Origin: Phycisphaerales bacterium
GTDB lineage: Bacteria; Planctomycetota; Phycisphaerae; Phycisphaerales; UBA1924
DNA: 64,000 nucleotides
Reading direction: 5' to 3'
Assembly (NCBI GenBank): GCA_040221175.1
Contig: JAVJVK010000001.1
Coordinates: forward strand, 124,001 to 188,000
This document shows positions 1-9,593 of this stretch, piece after piece (position 1 is the first letter of the stretch; each line of letters begins with the position of its first letter). The translations under genes and the position numbers were made by a program. Below the pieces are notes generated by a model. That model was not told where the DNA came from, made no database searches, and saw only the letters and a program-made list of their open reading frames with translations.

Positions 1-78
1 CTCATGGTCATCACGCTTCGTTTCCACGTCCGTCCGGTGGTCGATATCACCGTCACGCCGCTGGATCCCGGCCGGTGA
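1..78 (+). CDS. C-terminal end of an unidentified protein (partial)
   Basis: An open frame enters from the left edge and stops at TGA 76-78. The 25 visible residues end in VDITVTPLDPGR and resemble a beta-strand-rich tail. Too little is present to name a family. It lies on the same strand as the dockerin genes that follow, about 100 bp upstream of the first of them. A chance open frame cannot be excluded because the G+C content is high. Confidence 0.35.
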   Translation, partial: LMVITLRFHVRPVVDITVTPLDPGR

Positions 79-183
79 GCAGCATCGTGCAAGCCGTCGG
101 CGAAACCCGGTGGGCTGCTTGCGGATAGAAGCAATTGACACCCGCCATCAATGTTCCGTAGGCCCGCCCCGGAGGACCGTTCC

Positions 184-936
184 ATGCGCCGCATCCTTGC
201 CCCGATTGCCTGTGCTTCCTTGCTCGCGAGCGCCGCGCTCGCCAACGAAACGGGCTTCGACGAATTCGTGCCGGGGTTCCTCGGCTTGTCCTTCGAGTCC
301 GGGGGCATCACGTTCTCCAACAACATCCAGTTCCGCGGCGAGGACCCGCTGCAGTTCGCCGCGACCAACAGCACGGGCACGTTCACCGGCGATCCGGCGT
401 TCAGCCCGCTGAACACCATGAACTCGGGGCTGTTCACCTCCGGCACCACCGCCTGGCTCGTGCGCAGCCACCAGTGGCTGGCAACCACGGGCGAACTGGC
501 CAACCACGCCTCGGTCGAGCTGTGGTACAACTCGGGCGCCGACTGGGACGGCATCGAGGTTTCGCTGGAGGGCCTGGTGGGCGACGCCGTGGTCGTCAGC
601 GACTCGTTCATCCACCGCGAGACGACCGCCAAGTACGAGCACGCGCGCCTGGAGATCGAGGGCACGCCCTTCGAGCGCATCCGCTTCATCTGCCGCGGCG
701 TGGGGCCGACGGGCGACCGCGACGGCATCCTGGCCTGCTTCGACAACGTCGTCATCGAGATGACCGCGTGCGCCGCCGACTTCGACGGCGACGGCGAGCT
801 GACCATCTTCGACTTCCTGGCCTTCCAGAACGCCTTCGACGCGATGGACCCGCTGGCCGACTTCGATGGCGACGGCGAGTTGACCATCTTCGACTTCCTG
901 GCGTTCCAGAACGCGTTCGCGGCAGGGTGCCCCTGA
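184..936 (+). CDS. Secreted protein with C-terminal GC-type dockerin
   Basis: A 250-aa exported protein. I chose the ATG at 184, preceded by a GGAGGA Shine-Dalgarno, rather than the in-frame ATG at 151, because 184 gives a clean signal peptide (MRRILAPIACASLLASAALA). The middle (about residues 20-195) is a beta-rich domain I cannot assign. The last 50 residues are a tandem pair of calcium-loop motifs of the type DFDGDGELTIFDFLAFQNAF, bracketed by a Cys before the first and Gly-Cys-Pro at the end. This is the tail seen on Phycisphaerales surface proteins. The next dockerin gene starts 48 bp downstream, so they may be cotranscribed. The DNA of its tail is nearly identical to that of the next gene. 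Confidence 0.8.
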   Translation: MRRILAPIACASLLASAALANETGFDEFVPGFLGLSFESGGITFSNNIQFRGEDPLQFAATNSTGTFTGDPAFSPLNTMNSGLFTSGTTAWLVRSHQWLATTGELANHASVELWYNSGADWDGIEVSLEGLVGDAVVVSDSFIHRETTAKYEHARLEIEGTPFERIRFICRGVGPTGDRDGILACFDNVVIEMTACAADFDGDGELTIFDFLAFQNAFDAMDPLADFDGDGELTIFDFLAFQNAFAAGCP

Positions 937-984
937 AACCGCGGCGGCGGCTTTGGTGTATACCAGGCGGGAGGAACCGCCAGC

Positions 985-2763
985 ATGGACCGATATGCCC
1001 CCGCCATCGCCTCGCTTCTCGCTGCCGCCGGGGTTGCCCAGGCCCAGGGGCCGCTGGCCGAGCCATTTACCGCTGATTTCGCAGTCGAGCAGATCCTGCC
1101 CGATCTTGGGGGCGATGGATCCCTCGGGCTTGCCTTCATCGGGCGGGCGGGGGATACCGCGCGGCTGCCGGCCGGGGTGGGGGACATCAACGGTGACGGT
1201 GTCGACGACTTCGCGGTCATCAGCCGAGATGACGTGGTCGTGGTGTTCGGGCGCGGCGACGGTGCGCTGCCTCCGCTTCTTGATGAGTCCGTAGCCGATG
1301 GCGTGCGTGGGTTCCGGGTGGCCGGCGATTTCCGCTATGGCGGGGCGGACTCGATCGGCCAGGCTGGCGATGTCAACGGCGATGGGCTGGATGATCTGTT
1401 GATCTCGGCCCGCGGGGCGACCTTGGGGCTGACACGCGAGGGCATGGCGTGGGTGATCTTTGGCCGTGGCATGGGCGATCCGTTCCCCGCTGAGGTCGCC
1501 GTTGGCGCGCTCGGCGGAGGCGGCGTCGCGATCCGCGGCGGCGAGGCGGAGGCCGGGGCCGGCGCGAGTGCGGCCGCGTCGGGCGACGTCAACGGCGATG
1601 GGCTGGACGACATCCTGATTGGTGCGCCGGGCCTGAGCCTGGACGGCTATTCGCTTGTGAACGCCGGGGCGGCGTACGTGGTGTTCGGTCGCGAGACGTG
1701 GCCGGGCATGCCGGTGGACCTCTCGCAGCTGGATGGCATGGACGGCTTTCGCATGGAAGGGCCGGCTCGTGTTGCACGCATGGGCTCGGCGGTGTCGGCC
1801 GCGGGCGACATCAACGGCGACGGCGTCAATGACGTGCTACTGGGCGCGTACTACGACCAGCGGATCGAACGCTGCTCGACCTACTCGTGCTACTACATGT
1901 CTGCGGGCCGGGCGTTCGTGGTGTATGGTCGGCCCGATGGCACGCCGTTCCCCGTCACGATGTCGGTCAACGACTTGGATGGCACGGACGGGTTCGCCAT
2001 CTCTGGCGGTGATGTTTCGTCGTACCTCGGGCGTAGCGTCAGCGGCGGTCGAGATCTCAACGGAGACGGGCTCGACGACATCGCCATCGGTGCACCCGGC
2101 AGCGATCCCGAGCGTCGATCCACGGGGCTCCCCGAGAACAATGGTGGTGAGGCGTACGTGCTCTTCGGCAACGCGCGTGGGTTCCCGGCCGCCGTCGATC
2201 TCGACGCGTTGCAAGATGGCGAAGTGCTACGCATACGCGGCGTGGGCGATCATGCCTGGCTTGGCTGGTCGCTCTCGCTGCTCGACGATTTCAGCGGCGA
2301 CAACCGCCCCGACTTGTTGGTGGGAGCGCCTTCGAGCGGCTCTGGCATCGGCTTGGGATATGTTGTTCTCGGCTCGGACGCGCTGCCCGATGTCGTCGAC
2401 GCCGCAGACTTGGACGGCAGCCTCGGGTTCCGTGTATCGCCCGAGGCGACCGACGAACGTTTTGGCGTGATCACTGCGCACGCGGGCGACCCCAACAGAT
2501 ACGGACGTGCCGACTTCTTCATCGGTTCGCCGCAAGCCGAGCACGGTGCCGACGCCCTGCCGGGGCGACACTACCTGGTGTACGGCCGCTCTCCCTGCCC
2601 CGCCGACTTCGACGGCGACGGCGAGCTGACCATCTTCGACTTCCTCGCCCTCCAGAACGCCTTCGACGCGATGGACCCGGTGGCCGACTTCGACGGCGAC
2701 GGCGAGTTGACCATCTTCGACTTCCTGGCGTTCCAGAACGCCTTCGACGCCGGCTGCCCCTGA
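985..2763 (+). CDS. Secreted FG-GAP (integrin-alpha-like) beta-propeller with dockerin
   Basis: A 592-aa protein starting at ATG 985 after a GGGAGGA ribosome site, with a signal peptide ending near AQAQG. Seven repeats of about 65-75 residues each carry an aspartate-rich calcium loop (DVNGDGLDDLLISA, DINGDGVNDVLLGA and similar) followed by a YVVFGR-like strand. This is the pattern of FG-GAP/integrin-alpha propellers. Repeats 6 and 7 are degenerate (FSGDNRPD, DPNRYGRAD). The C-terminus is a two-loop GC-type dockerin ending in DAGCP. Two further FG-GAP-dockerin proteins lie at 16.7-18.5 and 22.0-23.8 kb. Probable role: extracellular adhesion or surface-anchored scaffold. No enzymatic domain is visible. 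Confidence 0.85.
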   Translation: MDRYAPAIASLLAAAGVAQAQGPLAEPFTADFAVEQILPDLGGDGSLGLAFIGRAGDTARLPAGVGDINGDGVDDFAVISRDDVVVVFGRGDGALPPLLDESVADGVRGFRVAGDFRYGGADSIGQAGDVNGDGLDDLLISARGATLGLTREGMAWVIFGRGMGDPFPAEVAVGALGGGGVAIRGGEAEAGAGASAAASGDVNGDGLDDILIGAPGLSLDGYSLVNAGAAYVVFGRETWPGMPVDLSQLDGMDGFRMEGPARVARMGSAVSAAGDINGDGVNDVLLGAYYDQRIERCSTYSCYYMSAGRAFVVYGRPDGTPFPVTMSVNDLDGTDGFAISGGDVSSYLGRSVSGGRDLNGDGLDDIAIGAPGSDPERRSTGLPENNGGEAYVLFGNARGFPAAVDLDALQDGEVLRIRGVGDHAWLGWSLSLLDDFSGDNRPDLLVGAPSSGSGIGLGYVVLGSDALPDVVDAADLDGSLGFRVSPEATDERFGVITAHAGDPNRYGRADFFIGSPQAEHGADALPGRHYLVYGRSPCPADFDGDGELTIFDFLALQNAFDAMDPVADFDGDGELTIFDFLAFQNAFDAGCP

Positions 2764-2894
2764 TGGCGCGTGAGTAACCGGCGCGGCGTGCGCTGCAAGG
2801 GGCGCCGGAGCGGGGTCTTCAAGCGTGGATCCGCGGCCTGGCCCGGCCGGCGACGGCGTCGTCGCCGATGGCCGCGGTCCGGAAAGGACGCGTC

Positions 2895-4259
2895 ATGGCA
2901 CGCACGATGCTCATGGTGTGCGGATGCACGGCCGCGTTGGCGTCGCTCGCCCAAGCCGACGACACCGCCGGCTCGACCAGGGCGGTGACCGATACCCAGC
3001 TTTCGTACGTGGCGACGGGCGAACTGCTGATGCACGAGTCGGGCGCCGACGGATTCAACATCGCCGCGCCCCTGGCGCCGGCGACGTTCTATCCGGTTCC
3101 CGGTAGCCACTGGACCTTCGACCTGTGGTACGTGGTGGACGGGTGGGCCTTCCCGCCCGGCCCGGGCCCCGACGGGGCGTACGCCACGCGGATCGGCATC
3201 CGGGGCGAGCACTTCGACCCGCCCAGGGATCCGCCCCATGGCGAGCCGCCGCTGCCCCTGGACCCGGTGCTGGGCGGCGAGCCCATGGCCGGCGGCGCCA
3301 TGGCGGCCGACATCCGCTTTGGCAGCGGGGCCAACCTCTCGGTCTCGGCGACGAAGATGCACGGCGGACACCTGGACTGGTACGGCGTGTCCGCCAACGT
3401 GCGGGCGTACGACCCGGTCGTCTTTGCGTACGACCCCACCGACCCGACCGAGCGTCGGCACCTGCGCGGCGGGTACGAGATCAAGGCCTTCCACACCGAC
3501 GAGTCGTTCACGCCACCGTGGAACGACGACGGCACGCTGGCCACGCCCGAGGATACCGTGGTGACCTACGACCCCGACGCTCGCGTGCTCACGATCACCC
3601 CGGGGCGGGTCGCCGTGCTGGACACCCAGGGCGGGCGCACCGGCGGCATCGCGCCCGAGTTCGCCGACGATCCGCTCGTTGGCGTGCGGCCCGAGAGGAT
3701 CGAGATGCGCTACGCCGGCTTCGATCCCGATCGCGATGCGCACCTGTTCCGCCGGGGCAGGCTGCTTATTGAGGGACGTGACGGCTCGGCCGTGGCCATC
3801 GGCGGCGAGATCGCAGAACTGGCGATCACCACGACGGTACCGGGCAACGCGCTGGGCGCCTGGGCGCCCTTCGATCGCGTGTGGGTGGTCGACGCCGATG
3901 ACCCGGACGTGCAGCCGTCCGCCTGGGCGGACGCCTTCGTGCGCGAGGGCTGGTTCGGCGAGGGGCCCCGGCTCTACCCCGTCTTGAGCCTGACCACGCC
4001 CGACGGCGACCTGGTCGCAGCGACCGATGGCTTCCGCGCGCGGGCGGAGATGTCCGCGACGCTCTGGCTGACCATCGCCGTGCCGGCCCCGTGCGCGGTC
4101 GATCTGGACGGCGACGGCGAGCTGACCGTGTTCGACTTCCTCGCGTTCCAGAACTTCTTTGCCACCGGCGACCGGCGGGCAGACTTCGACGGCGACGGCG
4201 CGCTCACGCTGTTCGACTTCCTTGCCTTCCAGAACGCCTTCGACGCGGGCTGCCCGTAG
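2895..4259 (+). CDS. Secreted protein with C-terminal GC-type dockerin
   Basis: A 454-aa exported protein. The ATG at 2895, with GGAAAGGA just upstream, is preferred over 2868 because it places a signal peptide at the N-terminus (MARTMLMVCGCTAALASLAQA). The roughly 380-residue body is acidic and rich in Pro and Gly. It shows no motif I recognise. The last 50 residues are a dockerin pair (DLDGDGELTVFDFLAFQNFF and DFDGDGALTLFDFLAFQNAF) ending GCP. It is the third dockerin gene in tandem on this strand. Confidence 0.8.
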   Translation: MARTMLMVCGCTAALASLAQADDTAGSTRAVTDTQLSYVATGELLMHESGADGFNIAAPLAPATFYPVPGSHWTFDLWYVVDGWAFPPGPGPDGAYATRIGIRGEHFDPPRDPPHGEPPLPLDPVLGGEPMAGGAMAADIRFGSGANLSVSATKMHGGHLDWYGVSANVRAYDPVVFAYDPTDPTERRHLRGGYEIKAFHTDESFTPPWNDDGTLATPEDTVVTYDPDARVLTITPGRVAVLDTQGGRTGGIAPEFADDPLVGVRPERIEMRYAGFDPDRDAHLFRRGRLLIEGRDGSAVAIGGEIAELAITTTVPGNALGAWAPFDRVWVVDADDPDVQPSAWADAFVREGWFGEGPRLYPVLSLTTPDGDLVAATDGFRARAEMSATLWLTIAVPAPCAVDLDGDGELTVFDFLAFQNFFATGDRRADFDGDGALTLFDFLAFQNAFDAGCP

Positions 4260-4326
4260 CCATCGGCGCCGGCGGGGCGCCGCGGGTGGCCCGGCGCCGA
4301 GCCCGGCCCGGGCGCCGGCGGGCGGT

Positions 4327-4332
4327 TATCCT
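4327..4332 (+). promoter_or_regulatory. Putative -10 box (TATCCT) for a leaderless zntB
   Basis: TATCCT ends 7 nt before the ATG at 4340, and no Shine-Dalgarno precedes that ATG. Transcription would start at or beside the start codon. The same arrangement recurs before eight other genes in this window. Confidence 0.45.
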
Positions 4333-4339
4333 GTGTCCC

Positions 4340-5380
4340 ATGCCAGACCACGCCGGCGATCCGTCCGCTTCGCCCCTTCCCCCCTTTGCGCCCTTCGACG
4401 CCGAGGGCGGGCTCATCCTCGCCACGCGGCTGCCCGGCGAGCCGGGAGACTTCGACCGGAATCGGCGCAGCTTAGCCCAGCTCGATCGGCCCGATGGCCC
4501 GCCGCCCCTGTGGGTCCACCTCGACCGCACGCGACCGCAGGCACAGCAGTGGCTCCGCGAGCGGGCGGGGCTGGACCCCATCGTGGCCGATGCGCTGCTG
4601 GCCGAAGAGACGCGCCCACGCGCCGACGTCTTCGGCGATGGGCTGCTGGTGATCCTGCGGGGCATCAACATGAACCCCGGGGCCGAGCCGGATGAGCTCA
4701 TCTCGGTGCGCATGTGGTTCGAGCCCGCGCGGATCATCACGCTGCGCCAGTACCGATTGCAGACCGTCTCCGACCTGCGCGTGCGGGCCGAGCAGGGCAA
4801 GGCGCCCGCGACCGTGGGCTCGTTCCTGGCGGCGGTGGCCCTGGGGCTGGCGTCGCGCATCGCGCCGACCATCGGCAACCTCGAGGAGATGCTCGACGAC
4901 ATCGAGGACGAGATGCTCGATCGCGAGACCGACGACCCGTCCCGCCGCTCGCAGCTCTCGACCATTCGCCGCCAGGCCATCACCTACCGGCGGTACCTGG
5001 TGCCCCAGCGCGATGCGCTCAGCGCCCTGGCCAATGGGCGCAGCGAGATGCTGAGCCAGCGCGAGCAGGCCGAGATCCGCGTGGCCTTCGAGCAGACCAC
5101 CCGCGTGTGCGAGGCGCTCGAGGAACTCCGCGATCGCGCCGCCGTCACGCAGGAAGAGATGCGGGCCCGTCACGAGGCACGCATCGGCCGCACGCTCTAC
5201 CTCCTGACGATCGTGGCGACGGTGATGCTGCCGCTGAGCTTCATCACCGGCCTGCTTGGCATCAACGTCGGCGGCATCCCGCTGGCCGACTCGGGGCTCG
5301 GCTTCGCGCTCGTGTGCCTGCTGATGCTGGGCATCGCGGCGCTGGAAGTCTGGTGGTTCCGCCGCAAGCGATGGCTGTGA
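4340..5380 (+). CDS. zntB: ZntB/CorA-family divalent metal transporter
   Basis: A 346-aa inner-membrane transporter of the CorA superfamily. The long N-terminal cytoplasmic part (about residues 1-285) is mostly helical. It leads into two C-terminal membrane helices. The loop at the end of the first helix reads GLLGINVGGIPL, the GIN form typical of ZntB, in place of the GMN of CorA magnesium channels. I therefore infer zinc or another divalent cation as the substrate. Basic residues follow the last helix (RRKRWL). The start is the ATG at 4340: the frame is open further upstream, but only over the dockerin gene's tail. No ribosome site precedes it, but a TATCCT box does. Confidence 0.85.
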   Translation: MPDHAGDPSASPLPPFAPFDAEGGLILATRLPGEPGDFDRNRRSLAQLDRPDGPPPLWVHLDRTRPQAQQWLRERAGLDPIVADALLAEETRPRADVFGDGLLVILRGINMNPGAEPDELISVRMWFEPARIITLRQYRLQTVSDLRVRAEQGKAPATVGSFLAAVALGLASRIAPTIGNLEEMLDDIEDEMLDRETDDPSRRSQLSTIRRQAITYRRYLVPQRDALSALANGRSEMLSQREQAEIRVAFEQTTRVCEALEELRDRAAVTQEEMRARHEARIGRTLYLLTIVATVMLPLSFITGLLGINVGGIPLADSGLGFALVCLLMLGIAALEVWWFRRKRWL

Positions 5381-5434
5381 TCGCCCGCGTAGGCTTGCGA
5401 CTCTTCGCATCCGGTCTCAAGAAGGAGCATCGCC

Positions 5435-5632
5435 ATGGCCCGACGAATCACCCTGAGCGCCACCGGCCCCATCCGCATCGACCCGCAGGACAAGCCCGTC
5501 TTCGTCTGCGGCTGCGGGCTGACGGGCAACTTCCCCTTCTGCGACGGCACGCACAAGACCTGCAAGGACGAAGAAGACGGCAAGGTGTACGAGTACGACG
5601 AGCAGGGGCACCGGCGCGAAGTCGAGGACTGA
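5435..5632 (+). CDS. CDGSH-type iron-sulfur protein
   Basis: A 65-aa single-domain protein. It contains the full CDGSH signature, CGCGLTGNFPFCDGTH, with three Cys and one His that ligate a labile 2Fe-2S cluster in this family. The start at ATG 5435 has a strong AAGGAG site. Small bacterial CDGSH proteins act in redox sensing or Fe-S transfer; the specific role here is unknown. No signal peptide is present, so it is cytoplasmic. Confidence 0.9.
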   Translation: MARRITLSATGPIRIDPQDKPVFVCGCGLTGNFPFCDGTHKTCKDEEDGKVYEYDEQGHRREVED

Positions 5633-5672
5633 GGCAAGGGCTCCCAGAGCTACCTTGGAGATAGACTGGTCC

Positions 5673-7256
5673 GTGCAAAGCTGGCTGCGTGCGATCGTGC
5701 AGCGGATGTCGGGCCTGATCCACGATCAGGGTGAGAATTGGCGTGGCTGGGTGCCGCCATCCGTCTCGAGTGTGCCCACTGGTATCGAGTGGCTGAGCGA
5801 GATTGCTGGTGGGGGCGATGCGGCGCTCGCCCAGCAGGTTGCGTCGCTCATGCGCGGCGTGCCGATCACCAAGTGGACTGAGCTCGATCCGGCGTTGCGG
5901 TCGCCCTGGTTAACCTCAAAAGGGGTACGCCGTCTGATCGCGCACGAGCCACCGGTTGCCGTGGAGTTGCTTGGTGTCGCCACGATGAGCGCCGATGGCT
6001 ACACGCGGCAGGCGGCGCTAGAGCTATTGGCCGGACTCGGACACCCGCGTGCCATCCCATACGTGCTGCTGCGTCTGGCAGACTGGGTGGGGCCCGTGCG
6101 CGAATCTGCAAGGCAAACCCTTCGATCTCTGATAGCGAACGCCCCGGTAGAGGTGATCGAGTCGCTACTCGACCATCATCCACTGATCGAGCGGCTTCCA
6201 CGCGTCGAGCGCGCAGACCTTACCGGAGTTCATGTAGAGATCATGGAATTGCTGCGGTCCGAGGCGTCGAGAGCATCGGTGCGCTCGGGAATGTCGCGCA
6301 TAGGCCCGCCAAGGCGTCGACGATTCTGCTTCACCGTGCTGGGAGATCCAGTTGTTCGCGATGATCGACTCTTGAGCGCCGCGATCGCGGACCACGACCC
6401 GGCCGTGCGTGCGTGGCTCGCGCGGATGCTGGCCGAGAAGCCCGATTCGGCGAGTCACGAAGACATCGAGCGGCTTCTACGTGACCCTTCGTCCTCGGTG
6501 GCCACGATCATGATTCGCTCGCTCCCGAGCGCCACCATGAAGGAACACGTCGAGGCATTGCAAGAGTGTGCGATTGCCGACGCCCGAGCCATCCGCGAGG
6601 CGGCCCGATTCGCGCTGCGTGACCTCGGCGGATTCGACGCGGCCGCTGCGGCCCGAGCTTTGCTGGACCGCACGCCCCCTGGATTGGTGCGGCCGGGCTG
6701 GGTCGCCACGCTGGGCGAGCTTGGAAGCGACCACGACGCGGCTCGGGTGCGGCCATTCCTGTTTGCAGGCCGTGCCCGCTTGCGTGAGTCGGCGCTCTTC
6801 GCGCTCGGGCGTGTGGCGCCCGGCGAAGCCGTTCCGCAGGCGGCCGCGATGCTGCGGGATGCGAGCGGACGCGTCCGCCGGTTGGCCGTCGCGATCCTGA
6901 CCCGATCGCCACACGAAAGCTGGCGCGACCTGGCCGCTGCGGTGTTCCAGGACGAGTCTGGACGTGCACGCGCTGCGGCGCTTTCGGTGCTGTCCACGCT
7001 GCCGGGTTGGGAATCCGTGCCCACCTTGCTCGACGGGCTGCAGGACGACCATGAGCTCGTGCGATCACGCGCCTGGCAGAATATCGATGCGTGGCAACGC
7101 CGTTACGGCACGCGGGGCTGGGTGACGCCTTCTGCAACGTGCCGTGAGGCCGTCCGTCTGCGAACTGCGAGCCTTGGGACTGTCGACAACGTACCGGACT
7201 TCGCCGCCGGTTCGTGGGCGGCGTTCCGTAAGCGTTTGGAGTCCGACATCGATTGA
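5673..7256 (+). CDS. HEAT-repeat protein
   Basis: About 527 aa of consecutive helical hairpins with the Leu/Ala spacing of HEAT/PBS-lyase-type repeats, for example AALELLAGLGHPRAIPYVLL, RESALFALGRVAPGEAVPQA and RAAALSVLSTLPGWESVPTL. This is a solenoid for protein-protein binding, with no catalytic motif and no signal peptide. The start is uncertain. The GTG at 5673 has GGAG 12 nt upstream. A TTG at 5655 (18 nt earlier) and an ATG at 5706 are alternatives. It converges on dnaK, with a hairpin between them. Confidence 0.75.
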   Translation: MQSWLRAIVQRMSGLIHDQGENWRGWVPPSVSSVPTGIEWLSEIAGGGDAALAQQVASLMRGVPITKWTELDPALRSPWLTSKGVRRLIAHEPPVAVELLGVATMSADGYTRQAALELLAGLGHPRAIPYVLLRLADWVGPVRESARQTLRSLIANAPVEVIESLLDHHPLIERLPRVERADLTGVHVEIMELLRSEASRASVRSGMSRIGPPRRRRFCFTVLGDPVVRDDRLLSAAIADHDPAVRAWLARMLAEKPDSASHEDIERLLRDPSSSVATIMIRSLPSATMKEHVEALQECAIADARAIREAARFALRDLGGFDAAAAARALLDRTPPGLVRPGWVATLGELGSDHDAARVRPFLFAGRARLRESALFALGRVAPGEAVPQAAAMLRDASGRVRRLAVAILTRSPHESWRDLAAAVFQDESGRARAAALSVLSTLPGWESVPTLLDGLQDDHELVRSRAWQNIDAWQRRYGTRGWVTPSATCREAVRLRTASLGTVDNVPDFAAGSWAAFRKRLESDID

Positions 7257-7269
7257 ATGCACACAGAAG

Positions 7270-7296
7270 AAGGGCGGCCCGCACGGAGCCGCCCTT
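7270..7296. terminator. Hairpin between convergent HEAT gene and dnaK
   Basis: AAGGGCGGC (7270-7278) pairs perfectly with GCCGCCCTT (7288-7296) across a 9-nt loop. Only weak T-richness follows on either strand (TTCTTCT on the minus side), so termination is probable but not certain. Confidence 0.5.
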
Positions 7297-7334
7297 GTCT
7301 CGCTCGATCGACAATCCGATGCCCGGGCTGAGGC

Positions 7335-9245
7335 TTACTTGTCCTCGTCCTTCACCTTGAACTCCGCGTCGATCACGTCGTCGTCGTTCTCGGCGGCGTC
7401 CTTGGGCTCGGCCTGGCTTGATGCGCCCGCATCGGCACCCTGGGCTCCCTGGGCCTCGTAGATGGCCTTGCCCAGCTCCATCGCGACGGTCTCGAGCTGC
7501 TTGCTCGCGGCCTCGATGGCGTCCTTGTCGTCGGTCTTGAGCTTCTCCTCGAGGTTGGAGATGGCGCTCTCGATGTTGCCGCGGATGTCGCTGGATACCT
7601 TCTCGCCGTGCTCTTCGAGCTGCTGGCGAATCTGGTGGACCATCTGGTCGCCGCGGTTCTTGGTTTCGACGAGCTCGCGCCGCTTCTTGTCTTCCTCGGC
7701 GTGCATCTCGGCGTCGCGCTTCATCTTGTCGATCTCTTCCTCGGACAGGCCGCCCGAGTTGGTGATCTTGATGTCGGCGCTCTTGCCGGTCTTCTTCTCG
7801 GTCGCGGTGACCTGAAGAATGCCGTTGGCGTCGATGTTGAACTCGACCTCGATCTGCGGCATGCCGCGCGGGGCGGGCGGGATGCCCTCCAGGTCGAACT
7901 GGCCCAGCAATCGGTTGTCGCTGGCCATCTTGCGCTCGCCCTGGTAGACCTTGATGGTCACGCTGGGCTGGTTGTCGGTGGCCGTCGAGAACGTCTCGCT
8001 CTTCTTGGTGGGGATGGTCGTGTTGCGCTCGATGAGCGTGGTCATCACGCCGCCCATGGTCTCCACGCCCAGCGAAAGGGGCGTGACGTCCAGCAGCAGC
8101 ACGTCCTTCACGTCGCCCTTGAGCACGCCGCCCTGCACGGCCGCGCCAATGGCGACGACCTCGTCGGGGTTCACGCTCTTGTTGGGGTCCTTGCCGAAGA
8201 TCTCCTTGGCGATCTGCTGGACCTTGGGCATGCGCGTCGAACCACCAACCAGGACGATCTCGTCGATCTTGCTCGCGTCGAGCTTGGCGTCCTTGATGGC
8301 CGCCAGGCACGGCTCACGCAGCCGCTTGTACAGGTCTTCGCAGAGGCTCTCGAACTTGCTGCGCGTGATGGTGATCTGCAGGTGCTTGGGACCCGTGTCG
8401 GTTGCCGTGATGAACGGCAGGTTGATCGTGGTCTCCTGCATCGTCGACAGCTCGACCTTGGCCTTCTCGGCGGCTTCCTTCAGGCGCTGGAGGGCCATCG
8501 CGTCGCTGCGGATGTCCACGCCTTCCTGCCGCTTGAATTCGTCGGCCAGGTAGTTGATCAGCCGCTGGTCCCAGTCGTCGCCACCCAGGTGGGTGTCGCC
8601 GTTGGTGCTCAAGACCTCGAACACGCCGTCGGCGACGTCGAGGATTGAAATGTCGAACGTACCACCACCCAGGTCGAAGACGGCGACCTTCTCGTTCTTC
8701 TTGCGATCGAGGCCGTAGGCCAGCGCGGCGGCGGTGGGCTCGTTGATGATGCGCTTGACCGTCAGGCCCGCGATCTCGCCGGCGTCCTTGGTCGCCTGCC
8801 GCTGGCTGTCGTTGAAGTAGGCCGGCACGGTAATGACCGCTTCGGTGACGGGCTCGCCCAAGTAGTCCTCGGCGACCTTCTTGAGTTCCTGCAGGATGAA
8901 CGCGCTGATCTGCTGCGGCGTATAGCTCTCGCCACGAACGGTGACGTTCACGAACTCGTCCGGCCCGCCGGTGACCTCGTAGGGCACGTTCTTCTCTTCG
9001 CTGGCGACTTCCTTGTGGCGGCGGCCCATGAAGCGCTTGATCGAGTAGACCGTGTTCTTGGGGTTGGTCACCTGCTGGTGCTTGGCCTGCTGGCCCACCA
9101 GGCGCTCGCCCTTGTCGGTAAACGCGACGACCGAGGGGGTCGTGCGGTTGCCGCTGGCGTTGATGAGCACCTTGGCCTCGCTGCCTTCCATGACGGCCAC
9201 GACCGAGTTGGTCGTGCCCAGATCGATGCCGATGATTTTTGACAT
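7335..9245 (-). CDS. dnaK: Chaperone protein DnaK (Hsp70)
   Basis: A 636-aa Hsp70 chaperone. It begins [20 protein letters not shown] (phosphate-binding loop) at 9245, with AAGGAGG 7 nt upstream. An upstream in-frame ATG at 9308 is rejected because it adds a non-homologous stretch. Other Hsp70 hallmarks are [12 protein letters not shown], the linker and substrate domain [17 protein letters not shown], and the C-terminal lid ending [16 protein letters not shown]. It folds and refolds proteins with DnaJ and GrpE, neither of which is in the window. No CIRCE inverted repeat is visible in the 100 bp upstream. It lies downstream of a three-gene membrane-protein operon on the same strand. Confidence 0.98.
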   Translation of the reverse strand: MSKIIGIDLGTTNSVVAVMEGSEAKVLINASGNRTTPSVVAFTDKGERLVGQQAKHQQVTNPKNTVYSIKRFMGRRHKEVASEEKNVPYEVTGGPDEFVNVTVRGESYTPQQISAFILQELKKVAEDYLGEPVTEAVITVPAYFNDSQRQATKDAGEIAGLTVKRIINEPTAAALAYGLDRKKNEKVAVFDLGGGTFDISILDVADGVFEVLSTNGDTHLGGDDWDQRLINYLADEFKRQEGVDIRSDAMALQRLKEAAEKAKVELSTMQETTINLPFITATDTGPKHLQITITRSKFESLCEDLYKRLREPCLAAIKDAKLDASKIDEIVLVGGSTRMPKVQQIAKEIFGKDPNKSVNPDEVVAIGAAVQGGVLKGDVKDVLLLDVTPLSLGVETMGGVMTTLIERNTTIPTKKSETFSTATDNQPSVTIKVYQGERKMASDNRLLGQFDLEGIPPAPRGMPQIEVEFNIDANGILQVTATEKKTGKSADIKITNSGGLSEEEIDKMKRDAEMHAEEDKKRRELVETKNRGDQMVHQIRQQLEEHGEKVSSDIRGNIESAISNLEEKLKTDDKDAIEAASKQLETVAMELGKAIYEAQGAQGADAGASSQAEPKDAAENDDDVIDAEFKVKDEDK

Positions 9246-9344
9246 AGTGGCCTCCTTTTCGGGCGGCCGGGCCGCCTGCGTGGAGACCTGTTGCAAGGCC
9301 GATGCCAAGGGCCGCCAGCCGGTGAGACCGGGCGGCCGGGGCTC

Positions 9345-9590
9345 TCAGGGGCCTTCGCTGGGGGGTTGGGCGGGCTGGTCGGCCGGGTCGCTCAGCCGCT
9401 CTGCCGAAGTGGCAGGCGCGGGTCGATCGCGGAGTGGGCCGATGGCGTCCACCCCGAAGCAGCCCCGCAGGACGAGCAGGCTGCACAGGAACAGCCACAG
9501 CCCGAAGAACACCCCGCACCCCACGCTTGGAGGATTCATGGCTTCGATGCGCTTGCGGATACGCCGCAGTTCGTCGGTTTCGCTGGCCAT
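9345..9590 (-). CDS. Small single-span membrane protein
   Basis: An 81-aa protein with a charged N-terminus (SETDELRRIRKRIEAM), one hydrophobic helix at about residues 25-46 (VFFGLWLFLCSLLVLRGCFG) and a Pro/Ala-rich tail. No family is recognised. Its ATG lies 3 nt after the stop of the upstream gene, which suggests translational coupling in a three-gene unit. It is 100 bp upstream of dnaK. Confidence 0.55.
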   Translation of the reverse strand: MASETDELRRIRKRIEAMNPPSVGCGVFFGLWLFLCSLLVLRGCFGVDAIGPLRDRPAPATSAERLSDPADQPAQPPSEGP

Positions 9591-9593
9591 GGC

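Noticed and set aside
9246-9344. CIRCE element upstream of dnaK
   Set aside because: I looked for TTAGCACTC-N9-GAGTGCTAA and found nothing similar.
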